Assembly (NCBI GenBank): GCA_002732675.1
Contig: NVRR01000222.1
Location: forward strand, 1-5,525
DNA: 5,525 bases
Direction: 5' to 3'
Source of the DNA: Sneathiella sp.
GTDB taxonomy: Bacteria; Pseudomonadota; Alphaproteobacteria; Sneathiellales; Sneathiellaceae
The translations under genes were made by a program, and so were the position numbers. The notes under the pieces are model-generated. The model did no database searches. It was not told the DNA's origin and saw nothing but the letters and a program-made list of their open reading frames with translations. This document shows positions 1 through 5,525 of this stretch, piece after piece (the stretch's first letter is position 1; each line of letters opens with the position of its first letter).

Positions 1-212
1 CACTGATGCTTTTCGCGACGGCGACGCGCTATCTGAAGCTTACCACCATTGGCATCTTGCAATATCTGGCGCCGACCATGCATATCGTCATTGCCGTCTA
101 TATTTATAACGAATCCTTTGACCAATCACGATTATTTGCGTTTGGTTTGATCTGGGTCGGACTGATCATCTACAGTATCGACGGATACCGAAACCGAAAA
201 CGGCGCTCATAG
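1..212 (+). CDS. rarD: RarD/EamA-family membrane transporter, C-terminal fragment (5' end outside window)
   Basis: This is the last ~70 codons of an inner-membrane drug/metabolite-type (EamA/DMT) permease, entering from the left edge and ending at TAG 210-212. The visible part holds two hydrophobic helices matching the last two membrane segments of the family, one in the TTIGILQYLAPT...AVYIYNE region and one in FAFGLIWVGLIIYSIDGY, followed by a basic tail (RNRKRRS) expected on the cytoplasmic side. The 'T-R-L-x-L-(S/T)-T-x-G-x-x-Q-Y-x-x-P-T' pattern is what I recognise from RarD (named for chloramphenicol sensitivity in other bacteria; its true substrate is not established). It meets grpE tail to tail with 2 bases between stops, so it is not in the same operon. 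The family assignment is fairly firm; the substrate cannot be read from this fragment. Confidence 0.82.
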   Translation, partial: LMLFATATRYLKLTTIGILQYLAPTMHIVIAVYIYNESFDQSRLFAFGLIWVGLIIYSIDGYRNRKRRS

Positions 213-214
213 GC

Positions 215-847
215 TCAGGCTTGTTGATCCACCTTGACGTCGGTTTTCTTCTGGCCGCCCTTGGCAATACCGACCATCGAAGGCCGCAGCAACCGATCCG
301 CAATGACATATCCGGACTGTACGACCTGCATGACTGTGCCGGGCTCTACTTCGAGATTTTCAATTTCGAACATGGCCTGATGAAGATGAGGGTCGAATTT
401 CTTGCCCATGGGCTCGATTTTTTTAATTTTATGTTTCTCAAACGCATTCAGCAGTTCAGATTCGGTTAGCTCGACACCGGTCACTATCTGTTTAATGTCT
501 TCCTGCGTCCGTGCTTCTGCGGGGATGCTATCCAACGCCCGGCGCAGATTATCGGAAATGGCCAGCATATCGCGGGCAAATTTGGTGATGGCATAGTTAT
601 GGGCATCTTCTTTTTCACGCTCCGCCCGGCGGCGCATATTCTCAACCTCGGCCATGGCCCGGAGTAGCTTGTCTTTGAGGCTGGCGATTTCCGCCGCCTG
701 CTCATCCATCAAACTATCCGGTTCAGCGCCGAAGTCTGTTTCTCCCTGTCCGCTGGCATCGTCACTTTCGGCTGGCGCCGGTGTGCCGTCTACCATCTGT
801 TCCTTGGGCTCGTTTTCTGCTTCTGGTGTCTGTTCACTGTTGTTCAT
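215..847 (-). CDS. grpE: GrpE, nucleotide exchange factor of the DnaK chaperone
   Basis: A 210-residue cytoplasmic co-chaperone that acts as a homodimer to release ADP from DnaK during protein folding and the heat-shock response. Residues 1-46 are acidic and low in hydrophobics, the usual disordered N-terminus. Residues ~47-100 form a long charged helix/coiled coil for dimerisation (AEVENMRRRAEREKEDA at 66-82, then FARDMLAISDNLRRAL at 90-105). The C-terminal beta domain that contacts DnaK carries the signature at 151-194, FDPHLHQAM through VVQSGYVIADRLLRPSMVGI. Length is normal. The ATG at 845-847 has an AGGA at 858-861, 10 bases upstream. It lies 24 bases downstream of hrcA on the same strand, so the two are almost certainly co-transcribed. 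dnaK is not the next gene: a convergent transporter gene follows. Confidence 0.97.
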   Translation of the reverse strand: MNNSEQTPEAENEPKEQMVDGTPAPAESDDASGQGETDFGAEPDSLMDEQAAEIASLKDKLLRAMAEVENMRRRAEREKEDAHNYAITKFARDMLAISDNLRRALDSIPAEARTQEDIKQIVTGVELTESELLNAFEKHKIKKIEPMGKKFDPHLHQAMFEIENLEVEPGTVMQVVQSGYVIADRLLRPSMVGIAKGGQKKTDVKVDQQA

Positions 848-857
848 TCTAACCGTA

Positions 858-861
858 TCCT
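858..861 (-). promoter_or_regulatory. Ribosome binding site of grpE
   Basis: AGGA on the minus strand (TCCT on plus), 10 bases upstream of the grpE ATG, lies in the 24-base hrcA-grpE spacer. It lets grpE be initiated independently of hrcA within the shared transcript and supports the chosen start. Confidence 0.6.
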
Positions 862-871
862 AACTGCGACC

Positions 872-1900
872 TTAGTCTAACATTCTGCCAATGATTTTTG
901 CCGTATAATCCACCATCGGGATGATCCGCGCATAATTTAACCGGGTCGGGCCTATCACGCCCACGGCTCCGACAATTTGATCCTGACTGTTCTGATAAGG
1001 AGAAATAATCATTGATGTCCCGGAAAGCGAGAAAAGATTGTTCTCAGAGCCAATAAAAATTTTAACGCCGCGCCCACCTTCAGCCAGTTCGAGTAGTTTG
1101 ATCCGCTCTTTCTTGGCTTCCAGGATGTCGAACAGTTCCTTTATTTTCTCTAGGTCTTCAAGGGCTTGTACGTCCTGAAGCAAATTCGAATGGCCACGGA
1201 CGATCAACGTTTCTCCGCCGCCCCAGCTCGCAATATCATTTGCGATCAGATCCTGCGCGAGATGGTCGAGTTGCGCTTGATGGTTTTCCAGCTCCCGCTG
1301 AATCTCACTTTTCGTATCCTGCAATGTACGGCCCGCGAGTTTGCCATTGAGGTAATTTGTCGCCTCCTGCAAGGACGTATCGGTCAGGCCCGGCGGCAGC
1401 TCGATCGTGCGGTTCTCGACCATACCGTTGGCGGTGACGATAATCACCAGGGCCTTGTCAATGCCCAGACGTACAAACTCGATCTGCTTGACCGAGCTGT
1501 CACTTTTTGGCGCGATCACTAATCCGGCGCAATTGGACAGGCCCGAGAGCATGGAGGATGCTTCTGCCAGGACTTCTTCAAGATTGCGGCCATCAACAGC
1601 GCAACGGGCCTTGATGTCTGACCTTTCATCTTCGGTCAGGTTGCCAACTTCCAGAATGCCGTCCACAAACAACCGCATGCCCCTCTGCGTTGGCAATCGA
1701 CCGGCGGAGGTATGCGGTGAGTACAGAAGTCCGGCATCGACAAGATCGGCCATAACATTACGGATCGATGCCGGAGATAAATCCAGCTGACTGAGACGTG
1801 ACAAGGTCCGGGAGCCGACGGGCTCCCCGGTTTGCACATAACTTTCCACAATAGTGCGGAAAACCGTGCGGCTGCGCTCGTTCAGTTCCTGTATCGTCAT
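872..1900 (-). CDS. hrcA: HrcA, heat-inducible transcription repressor
   Basis: A 342-residue dimeric repressor that, in characterised relatives, binds the CIRCE inverted repeat upstream of chaperone genes (commonly groESL in alphaproteobacteria) and depends on GroEL to stay folded. The N-terminal winged-helix domain spans ~1-75: [27 protein letters not shown] at ~24-34, [13 protein letters not shown] at 41-53, then HTSAGRLPT at 63-71, a strong family hallmark. The central GAF-like/dimerisation region follows. The C-terminal hallmark [20 protein letters not shown] occupies 314-333. Length is normal and nothing is broken. The ATG at 1898-1900 fits family N-termini. It has no good Shine-Dalgarno, and an earlier ATG at 1924-1926 (minus) runs into an in-frame TAG after six codons. 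It heads the hrcA-grpE unit, divergent from rph. Confidence 0.97.
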   Translation of the reverse strand: MTIQELNERSRTVFRTIVESYVQTGEPVGSRTLSRLSQLDLSPASIRNVMADLVDAGLLYSPHTSAGRLPTQRGMRLFVDGILEVGNLTEDERSDIKARCAVDGRNLEEVLAEASSMLSGLSNCAGLVIAPKSDSSVKQIEFVRLGIDKALVIIVTANGMVENRTIELPPGLTDTSLQEATNYLNGKLAGRTLQDTKSEIQRELENHQAQLDHLAQDLIANDIASWGGGETLIVRGHSNLLQDVQALEDLEKIKELFDILEAKKERIKLLELAEGGRGVKIFIGSENNLFSLSGTSMIISPYQNSQDQIVGAVGVIGPTRLNYARIIPMVDYTAKIIGRMLD

Positions 1901-1940
1901 GACTGCTGGCTATACGTTTCTCTGGATCATTCCTATTGTG

Positions 1941-1969
1941 AATGTAGTGATGCGGGATGCTTGCGTCAA
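1941..1969 (-). promoter_or_regulatory. Candidate sigma-70-type promoter for hrcA-grpE
   Basis: On the minus strand, TTGACG (1969-1964) is followed after exactly 17 bases by TACATT (1946-1941), matching the TTGACA/TATAAT consensus at 5 and 4 positions of 6. Transcription would begin near 1934, giving a leader of about 34 bases before the hrcA ATG. I saw no CIRCE (TTAGCACTC-N9-GAGTGCTAA) and no convincing heat-shock sigma (CTTGAA/CCCCAT-like) promoter in this gap, so the visible signal is of housekeeping type. This was found by eye and has not been tested. Confidence 0.42.
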
Positions 1970-1989
1970 TCTGGTGCAACAGGTACAAC
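1961..1989 (+). promoter_or_regulatory. Weak candidate promoter for rph-rdgB-hemW
   Basis: TTGCGT (1961-1966), a 17-base spacer and TACAAC (1984-1989) form a sigma-70-like pair with 3/6 and 4/6 matches. The predicted start near 1996 would leave a leader of about 29 bases to the rph ATG. Its -35 box overlaps that of the opposing hrcA promoter by three bases. The match is poor enough that it could be chance. The orientation and the lack of any other upstream region mean a promoter for the rph unit should lie in or near this gap. Confidence 0.25.
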
Positions 1990-2012
1990 GAGCGCCAACA
2001 CAGAAATTAGGT

Positions 2013-2018
2013 AGAGGA
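2013..2018 (+). promoter_or_regulatory. Ribosome binding site that fixes the rph start
   Basis: AGAGGA lies 6 bases upstream of the ATG at 2025-2027. The frame stays open upstream for a further 57 codons, to an ATG at 1854 inside hrcA. This site and the family-typical MRPSGR start argue clearly for 2025. Confidence 0.8.
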
Positions 2019-2024
2019 ATTTAT

Positions 2025-2741
2025 ATGCGCCCGTCTGGCAGAGCCACAGATCAACTCCGCGATATCGTTATGGAACCCGGTTATGCAAAAAATGCCGAGG
2101 GGTCGTGTTTTATTAAATGCGGAGATACCCATGTCCTTTGTACTGCCAGTATCGAGGATCGGGTGCCGCCGTTTTTACGCAATACCGGTAAAGGCTGGGT
2201 GACAGCGGAATATGGCATGCTGCCACGCTCCACGGGGTCACGAATGGGCCGTGAGGCTGCCCGCGGTAAGCAGCAAGGCCGAACCGTTGAAATTCAGCGG
2301 CTCATTGGCCGGTCACTCCGCGCGCTCGTCAATATTGAAGGCTTTGGCGAACGACAGATCACCGTCGATTGCGATGTCATCCAGGCAGATGGCGGCACGC
2401 GGACAGCGTCGATCACTGGGGCCTATGTCGCGTTGTATCAGGCATTTGATAAATTGGTGGAGCAGGGGAAAATCCTCGAAATCCCCATGAAAGGCCAGGT
2501 GGCTGCGGTTTCCTGCGGTATTTATAAAGGCACTCCCGTTCTCGACCTTGATTATCCCGAGGACAGCAACGCCCAGGCCGACGCCAATTTTGTTCTGACC
2601 TCAACGGGTCAGATTATTGAAATACAGGGCACGGCGGAGGAAGATCCGTTCTCTGAAGAGCAGTTTAGTGCGTTGTTCAGCCTCGCGAAAAAAGGCGTCA
2701 AGGAACTCTGCGCCCTTCAGCGCGACGCGTTGGGTCTTTGA
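2025..2741 (+). CDS. rph: Ribonuclease PH (phosphorolytic 3'-5' exoribonuclease)
   Basis: A 238-residue cytoplasmic enzyme that removes nucleotides 3' of the CCA end of tRNA precursors using phosphate, releasing nucleoside diphosphates; it works as a ring-shaped hexamer. The sequence begins MRPSGR and continues with [18 protein letters not shown] (25-42), [13 protein letters not shown] (58-70) and the [16 protein letters not shown] helix (81-96). R86 and the GGTRT motif (T125, R126) match phosphate-binding residues of the family. The acidic pair D179 (YPEDS) and D185 (AQADAN) matches the catalytic aspartates. Length equals that of the E. coli protein. A longer reading from 1854 would add 57 residues with no family match, antisense to the hrcA N-terminus, so I reject it. 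It is the first gene of the rph-rdgB-hemW unit; its TGA overlaps the rdgB start. Confidence 0.97.
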   Translation: MRPSGRATDQLRDIVMEPGYAKNAEGSCFIKCGDTHVLCTASIEDRVPPFLRNTGKGWVTAEYGMLPRSTGSRMGREAARGKQQGRTVEIQRLIGRSLRALVNIEGFGERQITVDCDVIQADGGTRTASITGAYVALYQAFDKLVEQGKILEIPMKGQVAAVSCGIYKGTPVLDLDYPEDSNAQADANFVLTSTGQIIEIQGTAEEDPFSEEQFSALFSLAKKGVKELCALQRDALGL

Positions 2742-3361
2742 GAGTTCGCCGGAAATTTGCTGGCAACAAACTGGTTGTTGCCAGCCACAATCCTGGCAAA
2801 GTGCGGGAAATCCGCGCCTTGCTGGAGGAGTATGGGGTTGAGCCGGTTTCGGCGGCGGATCTGGGTTTGCCGGAACCCATCGAAGATGGTGATACCTTTA
2901 TCGCTAATGCCGAAATTAAGGCGCTGGCGGCGGCGCGGGCGTCCAATCTGGTCAGCCTTAGCGATGATTCGGGCTTTGCCGTTGCCGCACTGGATGGGGC
3001 GCCCGGCATCTATTCGGCGCGCTGGGCTGGACCGGAGAAAGACTTTTCCGTGGCCATGCAAGCAGTTGAAGACAAGCTTGCCGGGAAAAGAGCGATGGGC
3101 GATGACCGCCGAGCGGCCTGCTTTATCTGCGCCCTGACCCTTGCCTGGCCGGATGGTCATGTGGAAAGTTTCGAAGGCCGGGTTGAGGGAAATGTGGTTT
3201 GGCCGCCGCGGGGTGATAAAGGCTTTGGATATGATCCGATTTTTGTGCTGGACGGATATGAGCAGACTTTTGCCGAAATGGACCCGGCCAGTAAACATGT
3301 CATCAGCCATCGCGCTGATGCGTTTCGGCAACTGATCAATGCCTGTTTCACCTCACGATAA
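2738..3361 (+). CDS. rdgB: RdgB/HAM1-type dITP/XTP pyrophosphatase
   Basis: A 207-residue homodimeric house-cleaning enzyme that hydrolyses non-canonical purine triphosphates (dITP, ITP, XTP) to monophosphate and pyrophosphate, keeping them out of DNA and RNA. Signatures in order: nucleotide-binding SHNPGK (16-21), [10 protein letters not shown] (53-62), the metal-binding SDDSG (75-79), [12 protein letters not shown] (87-98), GFGYDPIF (162-169) and [16 protein letters not shown] (181-196), which carries the base-recognition segment. The start is TTG at 2738-2740, overlapping the rph stop by 4 bases (TTGA); no in-frame ATG or GTG precedes the SHNPGK motif, and [18 protein letters not shown] has the usual family spacing. 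There is no clear Shine-Dalgarno, so initiation probably depends on ribosomes finishing rph. The 3' end overlaps hemW by 23 bases. Confidence 0.95.
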   Translation: MRVRRKFAGNKLVVASHNPGKVREIRALLEEYGVEPVSAADLGLPEPIEDGDTFIANAEIKALAAARASNLVSLSDDSGFAVAALDGAPGIYSARWAGPEKDFSVAMQAVEDKLAGKRAMGDDRRAACFICALTLAWPDGHVESFEGRVEGNVVWPPRGDKGFGYDPIFVLDGYEQTFAEMDPASKHVISHRADAFRQLINACFTSR

Positions 3362-4520
3362 CGCCCCTGATCCTGGGTTTGGTGTCTATTTTCACTGGCC
3401 CTTTTGTCGCAAAAAATGTCCTTATTGCGATTTTAACAGCCATGTCCGCGAGCAGGTTGATCAAGCGCGCTGGACCACGGCGCTGCTGGCAGAACTTCGG
3501 CATTTCGCTGACCAAACGACACGAAAACCTGTTACCAGTATTTTTTTCGGCGGCGGCACACCGTCGCTGATGACAACCGAAACTGTTGCACAGCTGATTG
3601 ACGGTGTAGGGCGTCTATTTCCCGTGGCCGACAATATTGAAATTACGCTTGAGGCCAATCCGACATCCGTCGAGGCCGCGTCCTTCGCCGGATACCGCGC
3701 GGCAGGGGTGACGCGTCTATCGTTAGGGGTTCAATCTCTACGCGATGACGCGCTAAAATTCCTCGGGAGAGAGCATTCTGCGACAGAGGCCTTGGGCGCC
3801 GTTGAACTCGCCCGGTCGGTGTTTGATAATATTTCCTTCGATCTGATATACGCCCTTCCCGATCAGTCCGTCGCCGATTGGCAGGAGGATTTGGCGCGGG
3901 CGCTGGCATTGGCCGGGGACCATCTGTCGCTCTATCAGCTGACGATCGAGCCCAATACCGGCTTCGCGGGCGCTATCCGTCGTGGTGAATTTCAGCTGCC
4001 GCGAGAAGAAAAAGCTGAGGAAATGTTTATCCTGACACAGGAGGCTTGTGCGGCGGCTGGTCGGCCGGCATATGAAATTTCCAACCATGCCCGTCCCGGA
4101 TTTGAATGCCGGCATAACCTGACTTATTGGCGATATGGGGAATATCTAGGGATCGGTCCGGGCGCTCATGGCCGCTTGAATACGGGCAGTGAGCGGGTTG
4201 CCTGCCAGCAAATCAAACGCCCGGAAACCTGGCTAGAGGCTGTGGAGCGGCAGGGCCATGGCACAGAAAATAAAGTGAACCTGAACGTTTCGATGGACCG
4301 GGCTGAAGAGTTATTGTTGATGGGCCTGCGGCTGCGCGAAGGGGTGTGGTTTCGGAATTTTGAAGCTGCCGTCGGCAGGCCGTTTTCCGATTATATCGAT
4401 AGTGACAGGTTGCAGCCGTTATTGGCGGCCGGGTTTATGGGTCGGGACGACCGGCATATCTGGGCAACGGACAAGGGACGCCTCGTCCTGAACAGCCTTC
4501 TTCCGGAATTTATGATCTAG
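3339..4520 (+). CDS. hemW: HemW, radical-SAM heme chaperone (HemN-like)
   Basis: A 393-residue cytoplasmic or membrane-associated radical SAM protein. Relatives bind heme and hand it to apo-proteins such as respiratory enzymes. The iron-sulphur motif C-x3-C-x2-C is at C23, C27, C30 ([11 protein letters not shown]). The residue two after C30 is F32; true coproporphyrinogen dehydrogenase HemN has a fourth cysteine there (CxxxCxxCxC). The SAM-binding GGGTPSL follows at 71-77, then LEANPT (104-109), LSLGVQS (127-133) and FDLIYALP (167-174). The HNLTYW at 259-264 matches the HNxxYW motif linked to heme binding in HemW, followed by GIGPGAH. The C-terminal HemN domain is present and length is normal. 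The ATG at 3339 is the first start after an in-frame TGA at 3333-3335 and lies inside rdgB; no good Shine-Dalgarno, so coupling is likely. Older annotations call this family oxygen-independent coproporphyrinogen oxidase. Confidence 0.95.
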   Translation: MPVSPHDNAPDPGFGVYFHWPFCRKKCPYCDFNSHVREQVDQARWTTALLAELRHFADQTTRKPVTSIFFGGGTPSLMTTETVAQLIDGVGRLFPVADNIEITLEANPTSVEAASFAGYRAAGVTRLSLGVQSLRDDALKFLGREHSATEALGAVELARSVFDNISFDLIYALPDQSVADWQEDLARALALAGDHLSLYQLTIEPNTGFAGAIRRGEFQLPREEKAEEMFILTQEACAAAGRPAYEISNHARPGFECRHNLTYWRYGEYLGIGPGAHGRLNTGSERVACQQIKRPETWLEAVERQGHGTENKVNLNVSMDRAEELLLMGLRLREGVWFRNFEAAVGRPFSDYIDSDRLQPLLAAGFMGRDDRHIWATDKGRLVLNSLLPEFMI

Positions 4521-4524
4521 GACT

Positions 4525-5525
4525 CTAATTCAGTAAAGGTTCAAAGCCGACCGGTGCGGGTTCAACCATCAACAAATCCCGCTGTCCGACTTCCAAAATA
4601 GCGAGTCCGCGTTCGGCAACACCTGATGCCGGAAAGCGGAAAACGCCGTCATAGCCGGTAAAACCGTTGATATTTTCAAGGGCAATCCGGTCAAATCGGG
4701 TTTCCGCAGGGTCCTGTGCCAGCAATCCGGCAAGGGCGGTCGCGTCATAAGCTATGCTGGCAATACGTGACGGGGCATAGCCGTAGATGCTGGAAAATTT
4801 TTCTACGAAGGCCTTGGCTTTTGCGGGAGAAGGCGCGGAGAACCAGCCACCGACCAAAGCGGGCTCAGTTGTCAGCGACTGATCATCCCACAGACCCGTT
4901 CCAATAAACTGAACAACCTCGGGGTCGATGTCATAATAGGACAGGAGCGGGGCCAGTTCTTTCAGGCGGGCACCGCCTTCGGGAATAATTAGCGCATCGA
5001 ATGGAACATCGCCGAAGGTGTCGAGTTTTTCGAGTTTTTTGACATATTCCTTGGAGGCGTCATCGGTTTCATTTTCATAGAGCTTGATTTCTTCCGCCAG
5101 CAACTTTTGGCGCTGCGTATAATCGCCGAGGATTTTGGCGATTATATGTAAATCCTGCGACCCGGGTTCAATATTCAGCGGATAGCGCATCACTCTCGCA
5201 ACCGTTAAGCCCAATTCATCGCTGGCCGAAAATACAGTGTTTATTACCGCGTCGCCGTAAGCTGTATCTGGCGCCAGCACCGCGAAATTCAGAAGTCCCT
5301 GACGATAAGAGAATTCCATGATCCGCCGCAATTGCTGGCCAACGGTTAAGCCCATCATATAGACGCCGTCACCAGCGACGGAAGTATCGGTAGAGAAGGT
5401 GACAACATTGACGTCCCGGCTTTGTGCCAAGGCCCGGACAGAAGGCACGGAGGATGAAAAGAGCGGCCCCAGAATAAGCTCCGCGCCGTCCACCAAAGCT
5501 TCCGCCGCGGCGCTTTCGGCACCGC
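4525..5525 (-). CDS. Penicillin-binding protein activator, LppC/LpoA-like periplasmic-binding fold (N-terminus outside window)
   Basis: The minus-strand frame ends at TAG 4527-4525 and remains open to the right edge, giving about 332 visible codons. The signal peptide or lipobox that would prove envelope export is outside the window. The visible part is a type I periplasmic-binding fold: LVDGAELILGPLFSSSVPSVRALA with DVNVVTFSTD, then NFAVLAPDTAYGDAV, DALIIPEGGARL, QFIGTGLWDD, and near the end FTGYDGVFRFPASGVAERGLAILEV. This order resembles the alphaproteobacterial penicillin-binding protein activator group (COG3107-like) and branched-chain amino-acid-binding receptors. A charged helical segment rich in K and E (about 5001-5115) sits between the two lobes. 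In E. coli the distant relative LpoA stimulates the peptidoglycan synthase PBP1A; here that role is an inference. It meets hemW tail to tail with a 4-base gap. TTG at 5494-5496 is an internal codon, not the start. Confidence 0.78.
   Translation of the reverse strand, partial: GAESAAAEALVDGAELILGPLFSSSVPSVRALAQSRDVNVVTFSTDTSVAGDGVYMMGLTVGQQLRRIMEFSYRQGLLNFAVLAPDTAYGDAVINTVFSASDELGLTVARVMRYPLNIEPGSQDLHIIAKILGDYTQRQKLLAEEIKLYENETDDASKEYVKKLEKLDTFGDVPFDALIIPEGGARLKELAPLLSYYDIDPEVVQFIGTGLWDDQSLTTEPALVGGWFSAPSPAKAKAFVEKFSSIYGYAPSRIASIAYDATALAGLLAQDPAETRFDRIALENINGFTGYDGVFRFPASGVAERGLAILEVGQRDLLMVEPAPVGFEPLLN

Noticed and set aside
200..260. A possible terminator hairpin at the end of rarD/grpE (GCTC/GAGC repeats near 204-219).
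   Set aside because: On inspection the GCTC copies are direct rather than inverted repeats, and no stem plus T-run forms.
418..424. A 7-base T run in grpE (A7 on the coding strand, KIKKIE), and a similar T7 run at 3541-3547 in hemW, as possible slippage sites.
   Set aside because: Both encode conserved or normal residues in the intact frame. No alternative-frame product or downstream stimulatory structure is evident.
1166..1790. Long open frames on the plus strand within hrcA (118 and 127 codons).
   Set aside because: They are shadows of a well-conserved hrcA on the opposite strand, with compositions typical of antisense reading and no recognisable motif or ribosome binding site.
1961..1979. 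Imperfect inverted repeat TTGC...GCAA in the hrcA-rph gap as an operator.
   Set aside because: Only four terminal bases pair, with a weak interior. This is within what chance gives, and it does not resemble CIRCE.
1854..2024. A 57-codon N-terminal extension of rph, starting from ATG at 1854.
   Set aside because: It is antisense to the hrcA N-terminus, has no family resemblance, and crosses the predicted promoters. The strong AGAGGA and MRPSGR start at 2025 give the exact normal RNase PH length.
2717..3331. A 204-codon minus-strand open frame opposite rdgB.
   Set aside because: It lies fully opposite rdgB, which has every family signature; the antisense protein is rich in R and I and shows no domain pattern.
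3753..4115. A 120-codon minus-strand open frame opposite hemW.
   Set aside because: It is antisense to the conserved radical SAM core; nothing recognisable is encoded.

Overview
The window looks like ordinary chromosomal DNA from an alphaproteobacterium of moderate GC content. The placement is an inference from gene order (hrcA-grpE divergent from rph-rdgB-hemW, then a penicillin-binding-protein-activator-type gene) and from the style of the proteins; no rRNA or tRNA is present to confirm it. No mobile element, CRISPR array, RNA gene or other sign of recent transfer was seen. Coding density is very high: the only gap over 30 bases is the 124-base region at 1901-2024.

Layout. (1) 1-212 (+) is the C-terminal end of a RarD/EamA-type membrane transporter. 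(2) 215-1900 (-) is a two-gene stress unit, hrcA (heat-shock repressor) followed by grpE (nucleotide exchange factor for DnaK), transcribed leftward and meeting the transporter gene tail to tail with only 2 bases between stops. (3) 1901-2024 is the divergent intergenic region, with a fairly good sigma-70-like promoter toward hrcA and a weaker candidate toward rph whose -35 boxes overlap. (4) 2025-4520 (+) is a compact three-gene unit: rph (RNase PH, tRNA 3'-end trimming), rdgB (house-cleaning dITP/XTP pyrophosphatase) and hemW (radical-SAM heme chaperone). The junctions overlap by 4 and 23 bases, so translational coupling is likely. (5) 4525-5525 (-) is most of a periplasmic-binding-fold protein resembling the penicillin-binding protein activator (LppC/LpoA-like) family; its N-terminus lies beyond the right edge.

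Functionally the region is housekeeping: protein folding and its control, RNA maturation, nucleotide-pool sanitation, heme handling and cell-wall synthesis. All complete genes have normal family length and intact key residues. I see no previously undescribed system. The points worth a second look are the back-to-back promoters, the very tight gene junctions (including a TTG start inside a TTGA overlap), the separation of grpE from dnaKJ, and the absence of a visible CIRCE operator upstream of hrcA.
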